From the NCBI GenBank assembly GCA_963383645.1, contig OY726564.1, positions 114,261,415 to 114,325,414 of the forward strand: a stretch of 64,000 nt of DNA, written 5' to 3'. Within the stretch, counting starts at the first letter, position 1. Each line of letters opens with the position of its first letter. Made by a program: the position numbers and the translations under genes. This document shows positions 21,616 through 31,996 of this stretch, piece by piece. Below the pieces are notes generated by a model. The model did not search any database and was not told where the DNA came from. It saw only the letters and a program-made list of their open reading frames with translations. Source of the stretch: Muscardinus avellanarius (taxonomy: Eukaryota > Chordata > Mammalia > Rodentia > Gliridae).

Positions 21616-24435
21616 TCTAAGTCTGCAGAAGTTGAGATTAAGAAATGAGTGCGCGCTGTGCTGTCTTCCTAGGAGTCGGTCGGTCCTCTGCCTACTTTCA
21701 TAGACTGTCCCCCCCTCCCTCTTCCCTGTCACCCCCATTTCTACCATCACCCCCACTTAACATCCCAAGTGCCCACATCAGTCATTGGATTATTAGCAGC
21801 CTAAAGAACCCCAAAACAAAGAACGCTGGGAGAATCTGGAAAGACAGAAAGTAATCCTTCCACAGAAAGGAAAACGGAGTGGATATCATTGGGAGAGGCT
21901 GAATTGCTGACGGAGGGTGGGAAGGCCCTCAAAGGAGCCTTGTTCAGGACAATACTCAGTCGCTCTTGGCTAGACTGGGAACGGGTTGTAATTGGGATTT
22001 CTGCAAAATTAAGACTCTGATATCAAACGTGTAAGTAGAACCTGTTTTGCTGATTTCCTCCAAACAGAAACGTTAGAAAGGAAAAGGACTGTTTCTACCT
22101 AGCTGGGAAAGTCTAAGGTATCTTTCCTTCGCTTCATCTCTCTGAAAAAGATAAACTTTTCCCGCTGGGCAGTGTCCTCTCAGCTGACTTCTGGGGTGCC
22201 GGTTTAGTCCCTGGCAGCTTCTAGTGTGACACCCTGGGTCCCTTGCAGCCAGGACTCCCCTCCCAGTGCTCCCCTGCTCTCTGCCTGGAGACTGCCCTCT
22301 TCCCAGCTTCACCCTCTGAGCCTCACTGTCTCCAGTAAGACCCTCACTCAGCTCCATTCCAAGTAGCTGTCAAGGACCTCTCCAGCCATCCCTGGTGGGA
22401 AGAAGGAAGACTGAGGATGAAGGTCCCACGGCCTCCTAATCCTCCACTCTCTTCCCAGAGAGAGCCAGGAGGCTGGGGACACACACTTCTAAAGCAGCAA
22501 GCTCTTCCTTAAAAGCCCCGGGCATCTCTCTGGGAAGCAAGGGTGCCCAGCATATCCCAGTTTCTTAGCCCCTGTCCTGCATTCTCAAAGCTGTTGACCG
22601 CCCATCTTCACAGCGCATCCTCTCCCTGGTTGACCTCTGGTGCCTTGGCTTTCTTTGGGGGTCATCCACCCACAAGGCCTTTCTATTCCTTGTAAGCAGA
22701 AGAGGGGTTCTAGTATCTCCTGGACAGGTTCCCCAGCCCTGCCCACAGCCCTGAGTTTGTCTTCTGCAGGCCCCAACAGATGCCCCGCGCCTGTGTGGCC
22801 TTGGTGGCGCCAGGCCGGGACTCTCAGGCATTGTTTCCTAGTCCCGGGTGGTTTCTTGGCCCCAGGAAGCATGGAGGTCTGCCGCTTTCTCCATCTCCCT
22901 GTTCTCCAAACCCACTACCAGGCCATGAGAAACCCCAATTCCCTTGGAAAAAGCCAAATAACCAGAGCCTTTGGCATCCTCTTTGACCTGCCTTAGTTGT
23001 CCTGGGCTCCCAGAGGCTGCAGGCTTGGTCTGATTTGTTTTTCGTGTCTCCCTGCCTTCTCTTGGGGCAAAACAACAGACCTGGTTTCTATTCCCCACCC
23101 TAGTCTATGCCTTAGTTTCTTCCGCACAACCCCATTTTCTTCTAGAGCGGGCGAAACCTTAGCCTTCAGGTCTCCAAATAGTGAAAAATAAAACATTGCT
23201 ATTAATAATTAGCCAGAGTGAAAAACCAGAATGACAGAGTTAGCAAAGCTGAGTTCACTCGATAGCGTATTCCTAAATAGAGGATTCCTAGAATAGTGTC
23301 TTCCTAGCTTTTGGACAATTTGCATTTCCATGTGTAAAATGGTCATAGTATTTCACAGCGCCTTAGTTAGAGCTGAAAGTGTCTATGGAAACGCTCTGGC
23401 CTCTGCGGAGCGTGGCAGGATCACCTCTCAGGGTGGCATCAAATTGAGCTGCCTTTCTCTAGTGAAAGCCCAGGCCAGGTCTCCTTAGCCACCCCTGGGA
23501 CCCTTGTCGGGGTCGGCCTGGTGGCTGATGGCTAAAATCACCCAGGGGAAGGAGGCCTGCACTGGAGGGGCAGGGGAAGGAGAGCGCTGGCCCCACTGGA
23601 GAGGTTCTCTCCCCAGGCTCACCCTGCAGTGCTCAGGCCCTGTCTCTGCTGTCTGGGAGTCCAGTTGGCTGTGCGTCTGTATTTCTAAAGTCGGAGACAA
23701 GATGGTTTGCTCAAAAACACAGAGCCCTGGTGGGCACCCATAGGTGCCAAGTTTCCAGACTTGGCAGATGGCAAGTGCTGGTGAGGAAAGGGACCCTGTC
23801 ACAACTTCCAGCGAGTTCAGGCTCTGGCGACTTGCAGAGCCAGGGGAATAAGAGGATGCGACGGTGAGGAGCCAGTGGCCAGCTGGGGGTAGGGATCCAT
23901 CAGCAGTGGCAGGAGGAGAATCAGCGGGCCCTGGCTCTGGGAGTGCACCTTTCTGGCGGTCAACAGGCAGAGCTCCTCCGGTGTGCCGCCGGCCTCCCTA
24001 GGTTAAACTTTCTTGCTAGGGACCACACTGGAGTAGAGTCTGGGGCTTCATCCCTGAAGCACGTTCCCTTCACTTCTTCCCCTGAGTTTGTTCGGATCAG
24101 CTGGACTTCTAACCCTGCCTCAAACCCATTTGCAGATGCAGGGGTCGGCGGGGCCCCTCTGCCCGGCCCGGCGCGCCCAGGCCCTGGTCGGCCGGAGCGC
24201 GGAGGTCCCCAGCACTCCGGACGCTCCGGGAGAGCCCTTCCCGCGGCCGCGCAGCTCTAAACCTCTGCTTTCCCACGCATCTGGCTTCCCGGCCTCGGTC
24301 CAGCCGCCCGCCCCGCCTGCCGGGCCTCCAGCCGCACTGGCCGGGATGGAGCCTGGGCGCCTGGGTCGGAGGAGGGACCCGGCAGAGACCCTCTCCCTCC
24401 GCCGGCCGCGCCCTCCGCCCCCTCCCGCGCCCCTC

Positions 24436-24441
24436 ACTCAC
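24436..24441 (-). other. PRRX1: Splice donor of PRRX1 exon 1
   Basis: The minus strand reads GACA then GTGAGTGAGG. GTGAGT is a near-perfect 5' splice site. The split codon (A at the exon end) would be completed by the next exon, as in the known PRRX1 structure. Confidence 0.93.
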
Positions 24442-24682
24442 TGTCCTGCTGCGGGGTGTCGCTGCCGCTGGTGAGTCCCGGCGACTCCAGCAGGCCCCGG
24501 CCCGCCTCGCCCACGCTCTCGTCCGCCTGCGCCGCCACCATGTCCCCGGCCTCCTCCAGGTCCAGCAGGTGACTGACCGAGAAGTTCTTTTTCGCCTGCA
24601 GGGTGTCGAGGTTGCCCGGGCTGTCCAAGCGGCCGCCCAGCGCCGGCTGCCGCTCCAGGACGTGCCCGTAGCTGGAGGTCAT
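24442..24682 (-). CDS. PRRX1: PRRX1 coding exon 1 (5' part of the CDS, partial gene)
   Basis: Read on the minus strand, the ATG at 24682-24680 opens an 80-codon frame plus one base. It ends at a consensus splice donor (GTGAGT, 24441-24436), so the exon ends in phase 1. The N-terminus begins MTSSYGHVLERQ. Residues 31-44 contain KKNFSVSHLLDLEE, the N-terminal block shared by PRRX1 and PRRX2, and the exon ends SDTPQQD. As I recall it, human PRRX1 exon 1 also encodes 80 residues with the same split codon; the apparent differences here are Ser56 (Asn in human) and Gly63 (Ser in human). PRRX1 is a nuclear paired-type homeodomain transcription factor of limb, craniofacial and other mesenchyme. The homeodomain and C-terminal exons are not in this window and should lie beyond position 1. 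The start has a good context, with A at -3 (GAGACCATGA). The frame stays open upstream but without an ATG, which supports this start. Confidence 0.97.
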
Positions 24683-25010
24683 GGTCTCCCCCTCCAGGCC
24701 CACCCGCCCCCCTCTTCCCGCTCGATCGACTGCGCTCTGGGCGAGGGGGGAGAGGAGCCGAGTGGGAAGAAAGAGGGGGGCGAGGAGGAGGAGGAGGAGG
24801 AGGAGGAGGAGGAGGAGGAGGAGGAGGAGGAGGAAGGCCGAAGGGAAAGAAAGAAGTGGCAGAGAGGGCGGGGACCCTCGGCAGAGCAGGGCGTCCGCAC
24901 CGCAGCGTCCGCAGCCCGGGCTCTCCTGAAGCCAAGTCCCGCGCGGTCCAAAGAGATAATCCACACCAAAAAAAAAAAAAAAAGCAAATTTTCAAAGTTG
25001 CTCTCTGTTT
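24683..25010 (-). other. PRRX1: Presumed PRRX1 5' untranslated leader, with a GAG/CTC repeat
   Basis: This sequence lies directly upstream of the PRRX1 ATG inside the CpG island. It holds a polypurine tract on the plus strand (about 24765-24860) with an uninterrupted (GAG)17, which is (CTC)17 in the sense strand, and an A-run on the plus strand near 24967-24983. The outer boundary is a guess from the roughly 330-nt leader I remember for human PRRX1; no initiation site can be fixed from sequence alone. The frame of the PRRX1 ATG stays open for at least 94 codons upstream (17 leucines from the repeat), but I see no in-frame ATG. Confidence 0.5.
24782..24834. repeat. (GAG)17 trinucleotide microsatellite
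   Basis: Seventeen uninterrupted GAG units on the plus strand lie 100-150 bp upstream of the PRRX1 start codon. Further G/A-rich sequence on both sides makes a polypurine strand about 95 bp long. Confidence 0.97.
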
Positions 25011-25634
25011 AACTCAGGAGGGGGGGAAGAAAAGTCCGTTCCAACTCTCAGAAAACGTCCACACGCGCACACCAAAAATACTAATAAGGGGGAGAGACGG
25101 GGAGGCCCGCAGGGCGGGGGAGTTAAGCAAATAGGAGAGAAAGAGGGAAGGCTGGGTGAGAGAGAAGAATCAAAGTGGGTTAAAAAAAAAGTTAAAAAAG
25201 TTATTCCCCGGCAAGAGTTCAGGCACCAACAGAAGGAAGCTTGTTCCAGCTTTAAAACATCTTCAAGGAACCGTGTCCCCCTCTGTGCCCTCCCGCGGGT
25301 TCGCTGGGGCGACTAAAGCTTCAGGAGGAGAGGGTGATATCTTGCAGATGTATCAGAGAGCAGGATTCTCACTGCACTTTTCGTAAGAAGTCAAGAAAAA
25401 ATAAAAATACAAACTCGGGCGTCAGAGTCCGGAGCGGCGGCGTCCGTCCCCCTCCCTCCCTCTCTCTCCCTCCGTCTCTGTCTCCCTCCCTCGTTCTCCC
25501 TCTTCTTTCTCAGCTCCTTTCCCTTCTCAGCTGGATCGAGAGGCTCGCTGGCACTTCAAAAGGCACAAACTGGCGAGCAGAAGAGGGCTTTGTAGGGAAT
25601 ACAAGAAGATTGGAGACCCCTGGGGGGGCAGATC

Positions 25635-25700
25635 TCACTTAATATTAATAGGAGCTGTAATTACGTGGCAAAGCCTTTGTGCCGCGCTGACGTTTTACAG
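25635..25700. promoter_or_regulatory. AT-rich block with homeodomain-type sites upstream of PRRX1
   Basis: Within the GC-rich island there is an AT-rich patch carrying TTAATATTAATA and CTGTAATTACGTGG, followed by GCTGACGTTTTACAG. These hold ATTA/TAAT homeodomain cores and an ACGT core. A similar island of CTAATTATCATT lies at 25872-25883. Site-level function is inference. Confidence 0.35.
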
Positions 25701-25800
25701 ACCCCGCTCCTCCATCACAGCCTCCTTCTTCCTCCTTTTCCTCGGACCAGAAAAACAGTCTGATTAAGAAAACCCCCTTGGCCAACTTCAGAGCGAGCGC

Positions 25801-25844
25801 GGGGGAGGGAGGGCGGGCGCGGGAGGAGGGGCGGGGGCCGGGCG
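25801..25844 (+). promoter_or_regulatory. GC-box cluster / G-quadruplex-capable tract
   Basis: At least seven G-runs of three or more occur within about 44 bases, with repeated GGGCGG/GGGGCGGGG Sp/KLF-type boxes. The tract lies about 1.1 kb upstream of the PRRX1 ATG. The G-rich strand is the plus strand, which is the template strand for PRRX1. Confidence 0.6.
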
Positions 25845-26535
25845 CGAGCCCCTCGGTTTTTAAAGTAAAAGTCTAATTATCATTCCCCTGCAAGGGTACC
25901 GCGGCCAGAGAAGACAAACCGAAACCCGCAGTCACTTCAAACGGGCTGATTATTTTGCTTCGGCATTAACTCCTCCCGATTTAAAATCCTGTAGGAAAAA
26001 AAATCTCATTTGCAGTTTTGATAACAGCTGCGGGGCGGGGGTGGGTGGCTGGAAAAAAATCCGCAAGCATCACAAAGTTTCGCAGGGTTTTGTGCAGCTC
26101 GGGCAGAGGAGTCGCAGGGGCGCGGGCCTGCGCTGGCTCTGCGGGGCCGGCGCGTTAAGTACCGTGCTAAGTACCCAGCGCTAAGGCCAGGCGAGCCCCG
26201 CACGCTTCTGCGGCTCGGGGAGCTCCCGGGAAAGGCAGCCCGTCCCGGGACGCTTTCTCGGCCCGAGGAGCTCCGGCCGGAGGCAGGAGAAAATGTCCAG
26301 GCTTATTAAACCCGAGGAAAGCATTGCAGGGGTCTCCTGCAATCTCCCCCGCGACCGCAACCCTGCCGATTGCGCGGCCCTTTGGGGTGGCCCAGGCGGC
26401 TGCCTCGGACTGGGCCGCTAAGCCGGGGTCCTCGGCCCGAAGCCGAGCAGCATCCGAGCAGCCCGGGGCACTCGGGGGAGCGGCCGCCGGCCGCGGGGCC
26501 TCGGCTTGCCGGACCCGAGGTGCCCAGCAGTCTTT

Positions 26536-26640
26536 TCATGACCTGTTGGAATCTGGCGACCGCGCTAATGGTCTCATTAGAAACGAGTTAGTATAGGACG
26601 TAAGTAACGTATTACGCGCTTATTTAGGGCGCTGTGTTCT
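26536..26640. promoter_or_regulatory. Candidate conserved element at the upstream edge of the CpG island
   Basis: The sequence is non-repetitive and mixed in composition, with GCGCTAATGGTCTCATTAG followed by GACGTAAGTAACGTATTACG. It contains TAAT/ATTA cores and two ACGT-containing sites. It falls about 1.9 kb upstream of the PRRX1 ATG, within the interval that in mouse (about 2.4 kb upstream) is known to drive limb-bud expression. Correspondence to that enhancer is inferred from distance only. Confidence 0.35.
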
Positions 26641-28749
26641 TTAAACACGCGCACACGCACGCACGCACATATTCCTTCGCTCCCTCGATTGCTTGCTCTC
26701 TCTTTCTCTCTCTATATAATTTTTTTATATTCCCCTGTTATAGCCGAGGGGCTCGATGGATGAGAAAGCGGAGTCCCAGTGTGCTGTGCTAAACGGTTTC
26801 TGGGCTCCAGAGGCTGTAGCTAGCCCAGAACTTCCAGCCCAGATCTGGGAAAAGAACATTTGCCGGCATCAAAGGGCTGCAGATTGAAACCAGATGTGCC
26901 GCCGCTCTCTCCATGCATTTAATTAAGGAGCCGGGACGAGGAGACTTTTCCATCGTTAGTCTGCGCGCGCCCCCTCCTCTCTCCACCCTCGCCCTCCCCC
27001 GACGCTCTCACCCCAAGACCCACCCGGAGCTGGGCCGCTCTCTCCAGCAGCAGCGACCATCCTACCGTCCAGCTATCAGGCCATCCCATCCAACCATCCT
27101 TCCATCGAGCCCTGGAGCTGGGGGGGGGGCAGCCCCGCGGGTTGGGGAGCCTCAGCCCCACACCTGCCCAGGGGCCGGTTCTCCCTTCCTGAAACCTCCC
27201 AGAACCCCGACAAGGCGTCTCTCCTCCCCACAGCGCCCCTGCTCCTTGACACAGTTGTGTCTCTCTGGGTCCCCAAAGCCAACCGAACTGCCCTTTGAGA
27301 CTAAGGCGTGGGTAAGGGTCTGGCTTCTGGCTTCTGAGAAGGGACTTTCTCCTCTCCAGCTGGGGGCACATTCCCCTTGAGGGAAGGTAACCGTCCCTGT
27401 GTGCATCAGCCTGGTCACCTGAAGCGAAGCGGGTCCTGGACAGACACCTAGAAGCAGGGCCTGCGGTCTCCATTGACATCTGGCGCTGTCCTGGGAAGTC
27501 AACCACTGTTACTATTACCCCATGGCATCAATGCCCACTAGGATGCTAATGGTGTCAACACAAACATCGGAACATATTTGTTAAATATTGGTTAAACAAA
27601 TACATTTATATATAATATGCACATTTCTCTGTGTAGCATTTCCCCCCAATGTCTCTGAGACTGATGTTCAAGTATGAGAGTTTGGTGGGGTTTCTCCAGC
27701 CTGGCAGCCTCCTGCCTGTTGGGCTCTAGGAGCCAGAGGCCAGAGGCTCCCTCTGGGAAAGGAGGTGGCCTTTAAAGACTGTCTGCAGAGCCCTCTGAGC
27801 TGGACCTCAGGGACAGAGTCCTAGAGTTCTCAGACAGGAAGCAGCCAGGGTTTAGACCTATGACACCACCAGGGAGGGCGAGGCAGAACCCCTCCCCACC
27901 CACACGGTTTTCAGGATCCCTTGCCACTCAGGGAAAGCTGCTCCTCTGGGGACTGCCCAGGGTCTCAGCTGCAGGAACCACGCTCTGGGATCCTTGGGTG
28001 TGACAGCAACAGGGAGTCTCACAGCTGGGCTGGGTGGGCTGCGTTGGGATGGGGCCTACTGAGCAAATTCTCCAGGAGGCAAGGGGCACCCTGAAAATCC
28101 ATCCCCCCACACCATATGTGTTTTTTTTTTAACTCAAATTATTTTCTTTTCCTTTTTTTCTGATTAACAATTGGAAAGGGATTGGATCTACACGATGATT
28201 ATGTTTCTACACATTTGTAATTTGTTGATATTCTGGTTTATGACTTAAAACTATAAAGACAACCCTGCAGAGAAATTCAAGACAGGACAGGGAGTGTGCA
28301 TGAGCCTGGGAAACGACTTAAAGTCGATCCCAGAACCCTTGGAGCCAGCAGGGGTCCTCTACCCAGAGCACCAGCTGCAGGCCTGGAAGGTGGGGAGATT
28401 CTTCCCTTGGTGCCAGAGGTCACCGCTGGAGCCTCTTCTTTGAGTCTGGGGTTCTAGGAGCTCGCTAGAGGGTGAGGGTAAAGGAGAAACTGGTGGGCCA
28501 GAGTTCTGAGTCACGAGGAGGGTCTAGAATCCCATAACCCCATGTCAGGGTAGGAGACCAGGAGAAGCTATAGCTGAGCACACAGCTGGCCCCCCAGGCA
28601 GGCAGCAGGCCTGGCTCTGGCACTTAGATGGCCCCAGAGGAAAATGGCCTGCCGCTGCCCCTGTAATTCCTTAGCCACCATTTTACTTTCCCTGTGTGAC
28701 TTCCTTTTAGGAAGAGTTGCAGAGAAAGCATTTCTAATCCAGAATATTT
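26641..28749. other. PRRX1 upstream region without transposons
   Basis: Unique sequence with a (CA)n-like ACACGCGCACACGCACGCAC patch at 26646-26667, a T/A-rich stretch at 26700-26740 and a G-run at 27120-27129. No exon was recognised. Part of the proximal upstream regulatory region is expected here, from general knowledge of the PRRX1 locus. Confidence 0.5.
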
Positions 28750-28980
28750 GCCGGGCGTGGTGGCGCAGGTTTGTAATCCCTGCGCTTGGGAGGCGGAGAC
28801 AGGAGGATTGCATAGATTCTAAGCCAGCCATGCTGGCTTAAGAGACCCTGTTTCCCAATAAAAATATAAAAAATAGGTGTCTGGGAGTGTAGCCCGGAGG
28901 TAGAAGGGTTTCCAGGAACTCCAGTACCACCAAAAAACAAACAAAACAAAACAAAAAAAAAAACCCCAAACAAAACAAAA
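28750..28980 (+). mobile_element. B1-dID-type SINE, young 'hairpin' subfamily
   Basis: GCCGGGCGTGGTGGCGCAGG start, hairpin aagccagccatgctggctt at 28821-28839 and the GGGTTTCCAGGAACTCCAG version of the ID-like half. Long A/C-rich tail; target duplication aatatttg on both sides. Confidence 0.95.
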
Positions 28981-30188
28981 AATATTTGAACACGTGTAGG
29001 CTTTACCTGGGGTTTGGTTTTGACTCCCAGCCATCAGTCAGTGTTACTAAAGCTGGAAACCCTGGATGACGTAACTAACCAGAATCCTGCCTCCCAGACC
29101 CTCAGCATCCGAGTGGCTTCCCTCCCATTCTTTGGCCCTCTCCCCTTTAGAATAACTTGCTCTGGGATTCCTCCCCGAGTCAGTGGGCACAAAGGAGAGC
29201 TTCCAAAAGACCAGACCAAGGTAGGAAGAAGCTTTGGTTCGCAGCCATGTGTCCGTGGGTGGTCCTCTTCAGGTTTGGTACTGATTACCGTCCACGGTTT
29301 CCCTGGCACTGGAAGCTGGCAGAACTCTGTCTCATCTGGCTAGCAGAATGTCCCCCACCCTCTGTAGCTTCCTCTCTGAACTAGGAGCCGGAGTTGTACT
29401 CCCTGACATGCTAGTAGGCTGACAGGACCATCACATGTGACAGGCCACAGGCTTCCTGACCCCCCACCCCCCACGCAAACACGCTGCGGAGTGTGTGTGT
29501 GGGGGGGTTCTTGCTCATGGCTGACAATCTAGCACACATCCACTAACGATGAAGCAGGAGAGAGCGAAATGAAGCATGGACTCTGCAGGCTGCCCACAGC
29601 TTAATGCTTTTGAGAGGGAGACGGTGCCAGGCCTCTCCTTTGCCCTTCCTGCTCCGGTTCTTATCATCTTAAGTGGCGTTTAAGAAGCCTGTGCATGGGC
29701 AGATGCTTTCCACTTAGCCCCAACCCCATCCAGCACCTTGAAATTTTCTCAGTAATAAAAAGAAATAGGACTAAAAACACATTTTCAAGCACTGAGCTGG
29801 TCATGGGAGGCCTATCATCTTTGGGTGGGACGGAGTCTAGTTTCACGGGGCCCATCTGCTCCTGAAACCCCTGGCCATGGCTTTGCATGTACCACCGGGA
29901 CAGCTTTAGCTGGAGGCCCCCGCAGCCTGCACCACGGCAGTGCGGTAATGCTCCCCTCCAGCCTTGTGCTGCTAACTCCTCTGCCAGAAACGACGGTGCC
30001 CCGCACACTCTTCTCCAGATTTCTCCTCCTGGCCTTTTATCTGTTTCTTGGACCACTTCCTTTTGGTCTTTATAGAATATTTCTTTCCCTCTGAAATATT
30101 GATCTTCTCCAGAGTTCTGCCTTGCATCCTTGCTGTCCTTAGTGGTATATAGGTTGTTTTTAGACAATCTCATCCATTTTTTTTTTTT
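28981..30188. other. Upstream intergenic sequence, no feature recognised
   Basis: Unique sequence including a C-run/G-run pair near 29459-29508. The 169-residue minus-strand frame at 29664-30173 shows no family I recognise. Confidence 0.45.

Positions 30189-30273
<85 letters not shown>
30189..30273. repeat. (GT)n(GA)n compound microsatellite
   Basis: A T-run and GT units are followed by about 70 bp of GA dinucleotides, joined to the tail of a reverse-oriented SINE. Confidence 0.97.
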
Positions 30274-30278
<5 letters not shown>

Positions 30279-30459
30279 AACTCAGGGGCATTCTATTCCC
30301 AGCTATACCTCCAAAACCTTTTTTATTTTAGTTTTGAAAAAGGGTCTCTAGGTTGCCTACGAGTCTTGCTAAGTTGCTGAGGCTGTCCTCCAAGCTGTGA
30401 TTCTCCTGTCTCAGTCTCCCAAGTACTGAGATTACGGCTATGCACCACCATGCCCAGCA
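30274..30459 (-). mobile_element. B1-dID-type SINE
   Basis: ACTGAACTCAGGGGCATTCT, then AAGTTGCTGAGGCTGTCCTC, then TATGCACCACCATGCCCAGC. Its tail is the adjoining microsatellite. Confidence 0.92.
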
Positions 30460-30481
30460 GATCTCAGACACTATCTTTTCG

Positions 30482-30684
30482 TGTGTGTGGTACTAGAGAT
30501 GGAACCCAGGGACATTCTACCTCCGAGCTATACCGCTAGCCCTATTTTTTAGTCTTTATTTTGAAACAGGGTCGCACTGAGTTGCGGAGGGCCTCACTAA
30601 GTGCTGAGGCTGGCCTTGAACCACAATCCTCCTGTCTCAGCCTCCCAAATGCTGGATTACAAGTGTGCACCACCATGCCCAACT
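30482..30684 (-). mobile_element. B1-dID-type SINE
   Basis: GTGTGGTACTAGAGATGGAA, then GGGTCGCACTGAGTTGCGGA, then GTGCACCACCATGCCCAACT. TCAGACA occurs on both flanks. Confidence 0.93.
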
Positions 30685-30829
30685 GTCAGACATTTTTATG
30701 GGTAAACTACCACTAGTTTGTCAATGAGTCCCAAATCTAAACCTAAAGCAGAGTGACCCGTTTGCTCTGGACAAGTTACCTCTTTAGGTGTGACCATCTT
30801 TCCAACAAGATCAATGATGGTGCCCACCA

Positions 30830-30925
30830 CGTGTGTCTGCAAAGACCAAATGAGAACACGTACAGTCTCTTTAGCATGGTGCGTAGCATACAGGAATCTC
30901 TGAGAATAAGCAGGTAAATATCTCT
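30830..30925 (+). mobile_element. Possible MIR fragment
   Basis: CCAAATGAGAACACGTACAG followed by CTTTAGCATGGTGCGTAGCA resembles the 3' half of MIR (AAATGAGATAATGC...CTTAGCACAGTGCCTGGCA). It is short and diverged. Confidence 0.45.
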
Positions 30926-31265
30926 TGCTGGATATGCACATTTACTAAAGAAACGTCCCATGTCCCAAACAACTTATCATCCTTTCTCAATGCCCCTCCT
31001 GTCCTTCAGCAGAAGATTGAGGAGTTATCCCGAGTTCCTCCCGCTCTGGCACCACTTCTGGTTTATCCAGGTAATCAGTAAGGTCTGACTGCTTCATCCA
31101 GCTACCATGCTGTCCCTACCTGTGGCACTGGAACTGTGGAGCATGTGAACAAGTGACCCTGCACGTGCAGGTGCAGGTGTGATATCACGCTGTGCTCATG
31201 TTCTAAACAGGACCTCAGCTGGTAGTCAAGGTGCCTTGCCAAATGCCCTCGGAAGGAATATATAA

Positions 31266-31452
31266 GCCAGGCATTGTGGTGCATGCTTGTAATCCCAGTT
31301 CTTGGGAGGATAGAGGATCATAGGCTCAAGGAGAGCTTGCAGAAGCTTAGTTAGATCCTATTTCAAAATTAAAACAAAAGATAGGGCCAAAGGTGTGTGG
31401 CTCAGAGGTAGAACACCTCTGGGTTCAGTCCCCAGTAGCATACAAAAGATGA
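31266..31452 (+). mobile_element. B1-dID-type SINE (old copy)
   Basis: GCCAGGCATTGTGGTGCATG start, GATAGGGCCAAAGGTGTGTG in the linker and ID-like part, and GGGTTCAGTCCCCAGTAGC end. Confidence 0.92.
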
Positions 31453-31757
31453 AGAGAGGGGGAGGAGGAAGGGAGAAGGTACCACACCACCACACTGCCT
31501 GCTTCCAGTAACCCAACCCTTACTCATCAGGCCAATTCAAATGTAGCACAAATGGCATTTGGGGGGATTAAGAAAGAAAATAAAGGAAAAGTGCCTTATC
31601 ATAGTCAATAATCAATAGCTGTGAACCCCCCTGCCAATTTTTTCTTTCTACTTAGATGGCCCAGGTTATAGGTTCTTTGGGGCAGCACAGAAGAACAGTG
31701 GCTGGATTCTTGACAGCTCTTGTATTTTAGAAACTCCTTTAAGACTGGATATATGGG

Positions 31758-31956
31758 AGCTGGGTGTGGTAGCGCACGCTTATAATCCCAGGACTTGGGA
31801 GGCAGAGACAGGAGGATCGTGGTCACAGACAGTCTCAGCTACTTAGCAAGGCCCTCCACAACTTAGTGAGACCCTGTTTCAAAATAAAGAATAAAAAAAT
31901 AGGGCTGAGGATATAGCTTGGAGGTAGAATGCCCCTGGGTTCCATCCTCAGTACCA

Positions 31957-31957
<1 letters not shown>
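31758..31957 (+). mobile_element. B1-dID-type SINE
   Basis: GAGCTGGGTGTGGTAGCGCA ... GGGTTCCATCCTCAGTACC. The tail has become (AAT)n. Flanking tggatatatg / tggatacatg fits a target duplication. Confidence 0.94.

Positions 31958-31996
<39 letters not shown>
31958..31996. repeat. (AAT)n microsatellite in a SINE tail
   Basis: Thirteen AAT units at the 3' end of the preceding SINE. Confidence 0.97.

Larger units (their letters stand above)
16181..24435 (-). other. PRRX1: PRRX1 intron 1, transposon-free 5' part
   Basis: This stretch is intronic in PRRX1 sense, with no recognised SINE, LINE or LTR over more than 8 kb. Content is unique sequence plus a (CT)n(CA)n microsatellite at 18.69-18.78 kb. 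It includes AT-rich blocks that look like conserved non-coding DNA (about 18.59-18.66, 19.26-19.40 and 23.19-23.36 kb) and GC-richer stretches (20.56-20.90 and 21.30-21.44 kb) that give overlapping chance frames on both strands. No splice-supported exon was seen. Confidence 0.7.
24100..26560. promoter_or_regulatory. PRRX1: CpG island with the PRRX1 promoter
   Basis: CpG-dense, GC-rich sequence covers exon 1, the leader and roughly 1.9 kb upstream. The densest parts are 24.12-24.76, 25.78-25.92 and 26.03-26.55 kb. CpG is rare elsewhere in the window. Such islands mark promoters of developmental regulators, often under Polycomb control; that last point is general knowledge and not visible here. 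Edges were judged by eye. Confidence 0.85.

Noticed and set aside
1..24441. PRRX1 exon 2 (homeodomain) somewhere in the downstream 24 kb
   Set aside because: No homeodomain-like peptide (such as a WFQNRR motif) appears in any frame. Intron 1 is known to be long (tens of kb), so the exon should lie beyond the window.
24434..24964. A longer PRRX1 protein with about 94 extra N-terminal residues including 17 leucines
   Set aside because: The upstream frame is open but begins only at a GTG. No in-frame ATG was seen, and the canonical ATG has a good context and matches the known N-terminus. Kept only as a note on possible non-AUG initiation.
25069..25093. TATA-like sequence (TTATTAGTATTTTT on the minus strand) for PRRX1
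   Set aside because: Weak match in a CpG-island promoter, with no start-site data to anchor it.
30696..30941. 81-residue minus-strand frame that could suggest a processed pseudogene
   Set aside because: The region looks more like a decayed MIR on the other strand; no parent gene recognised.
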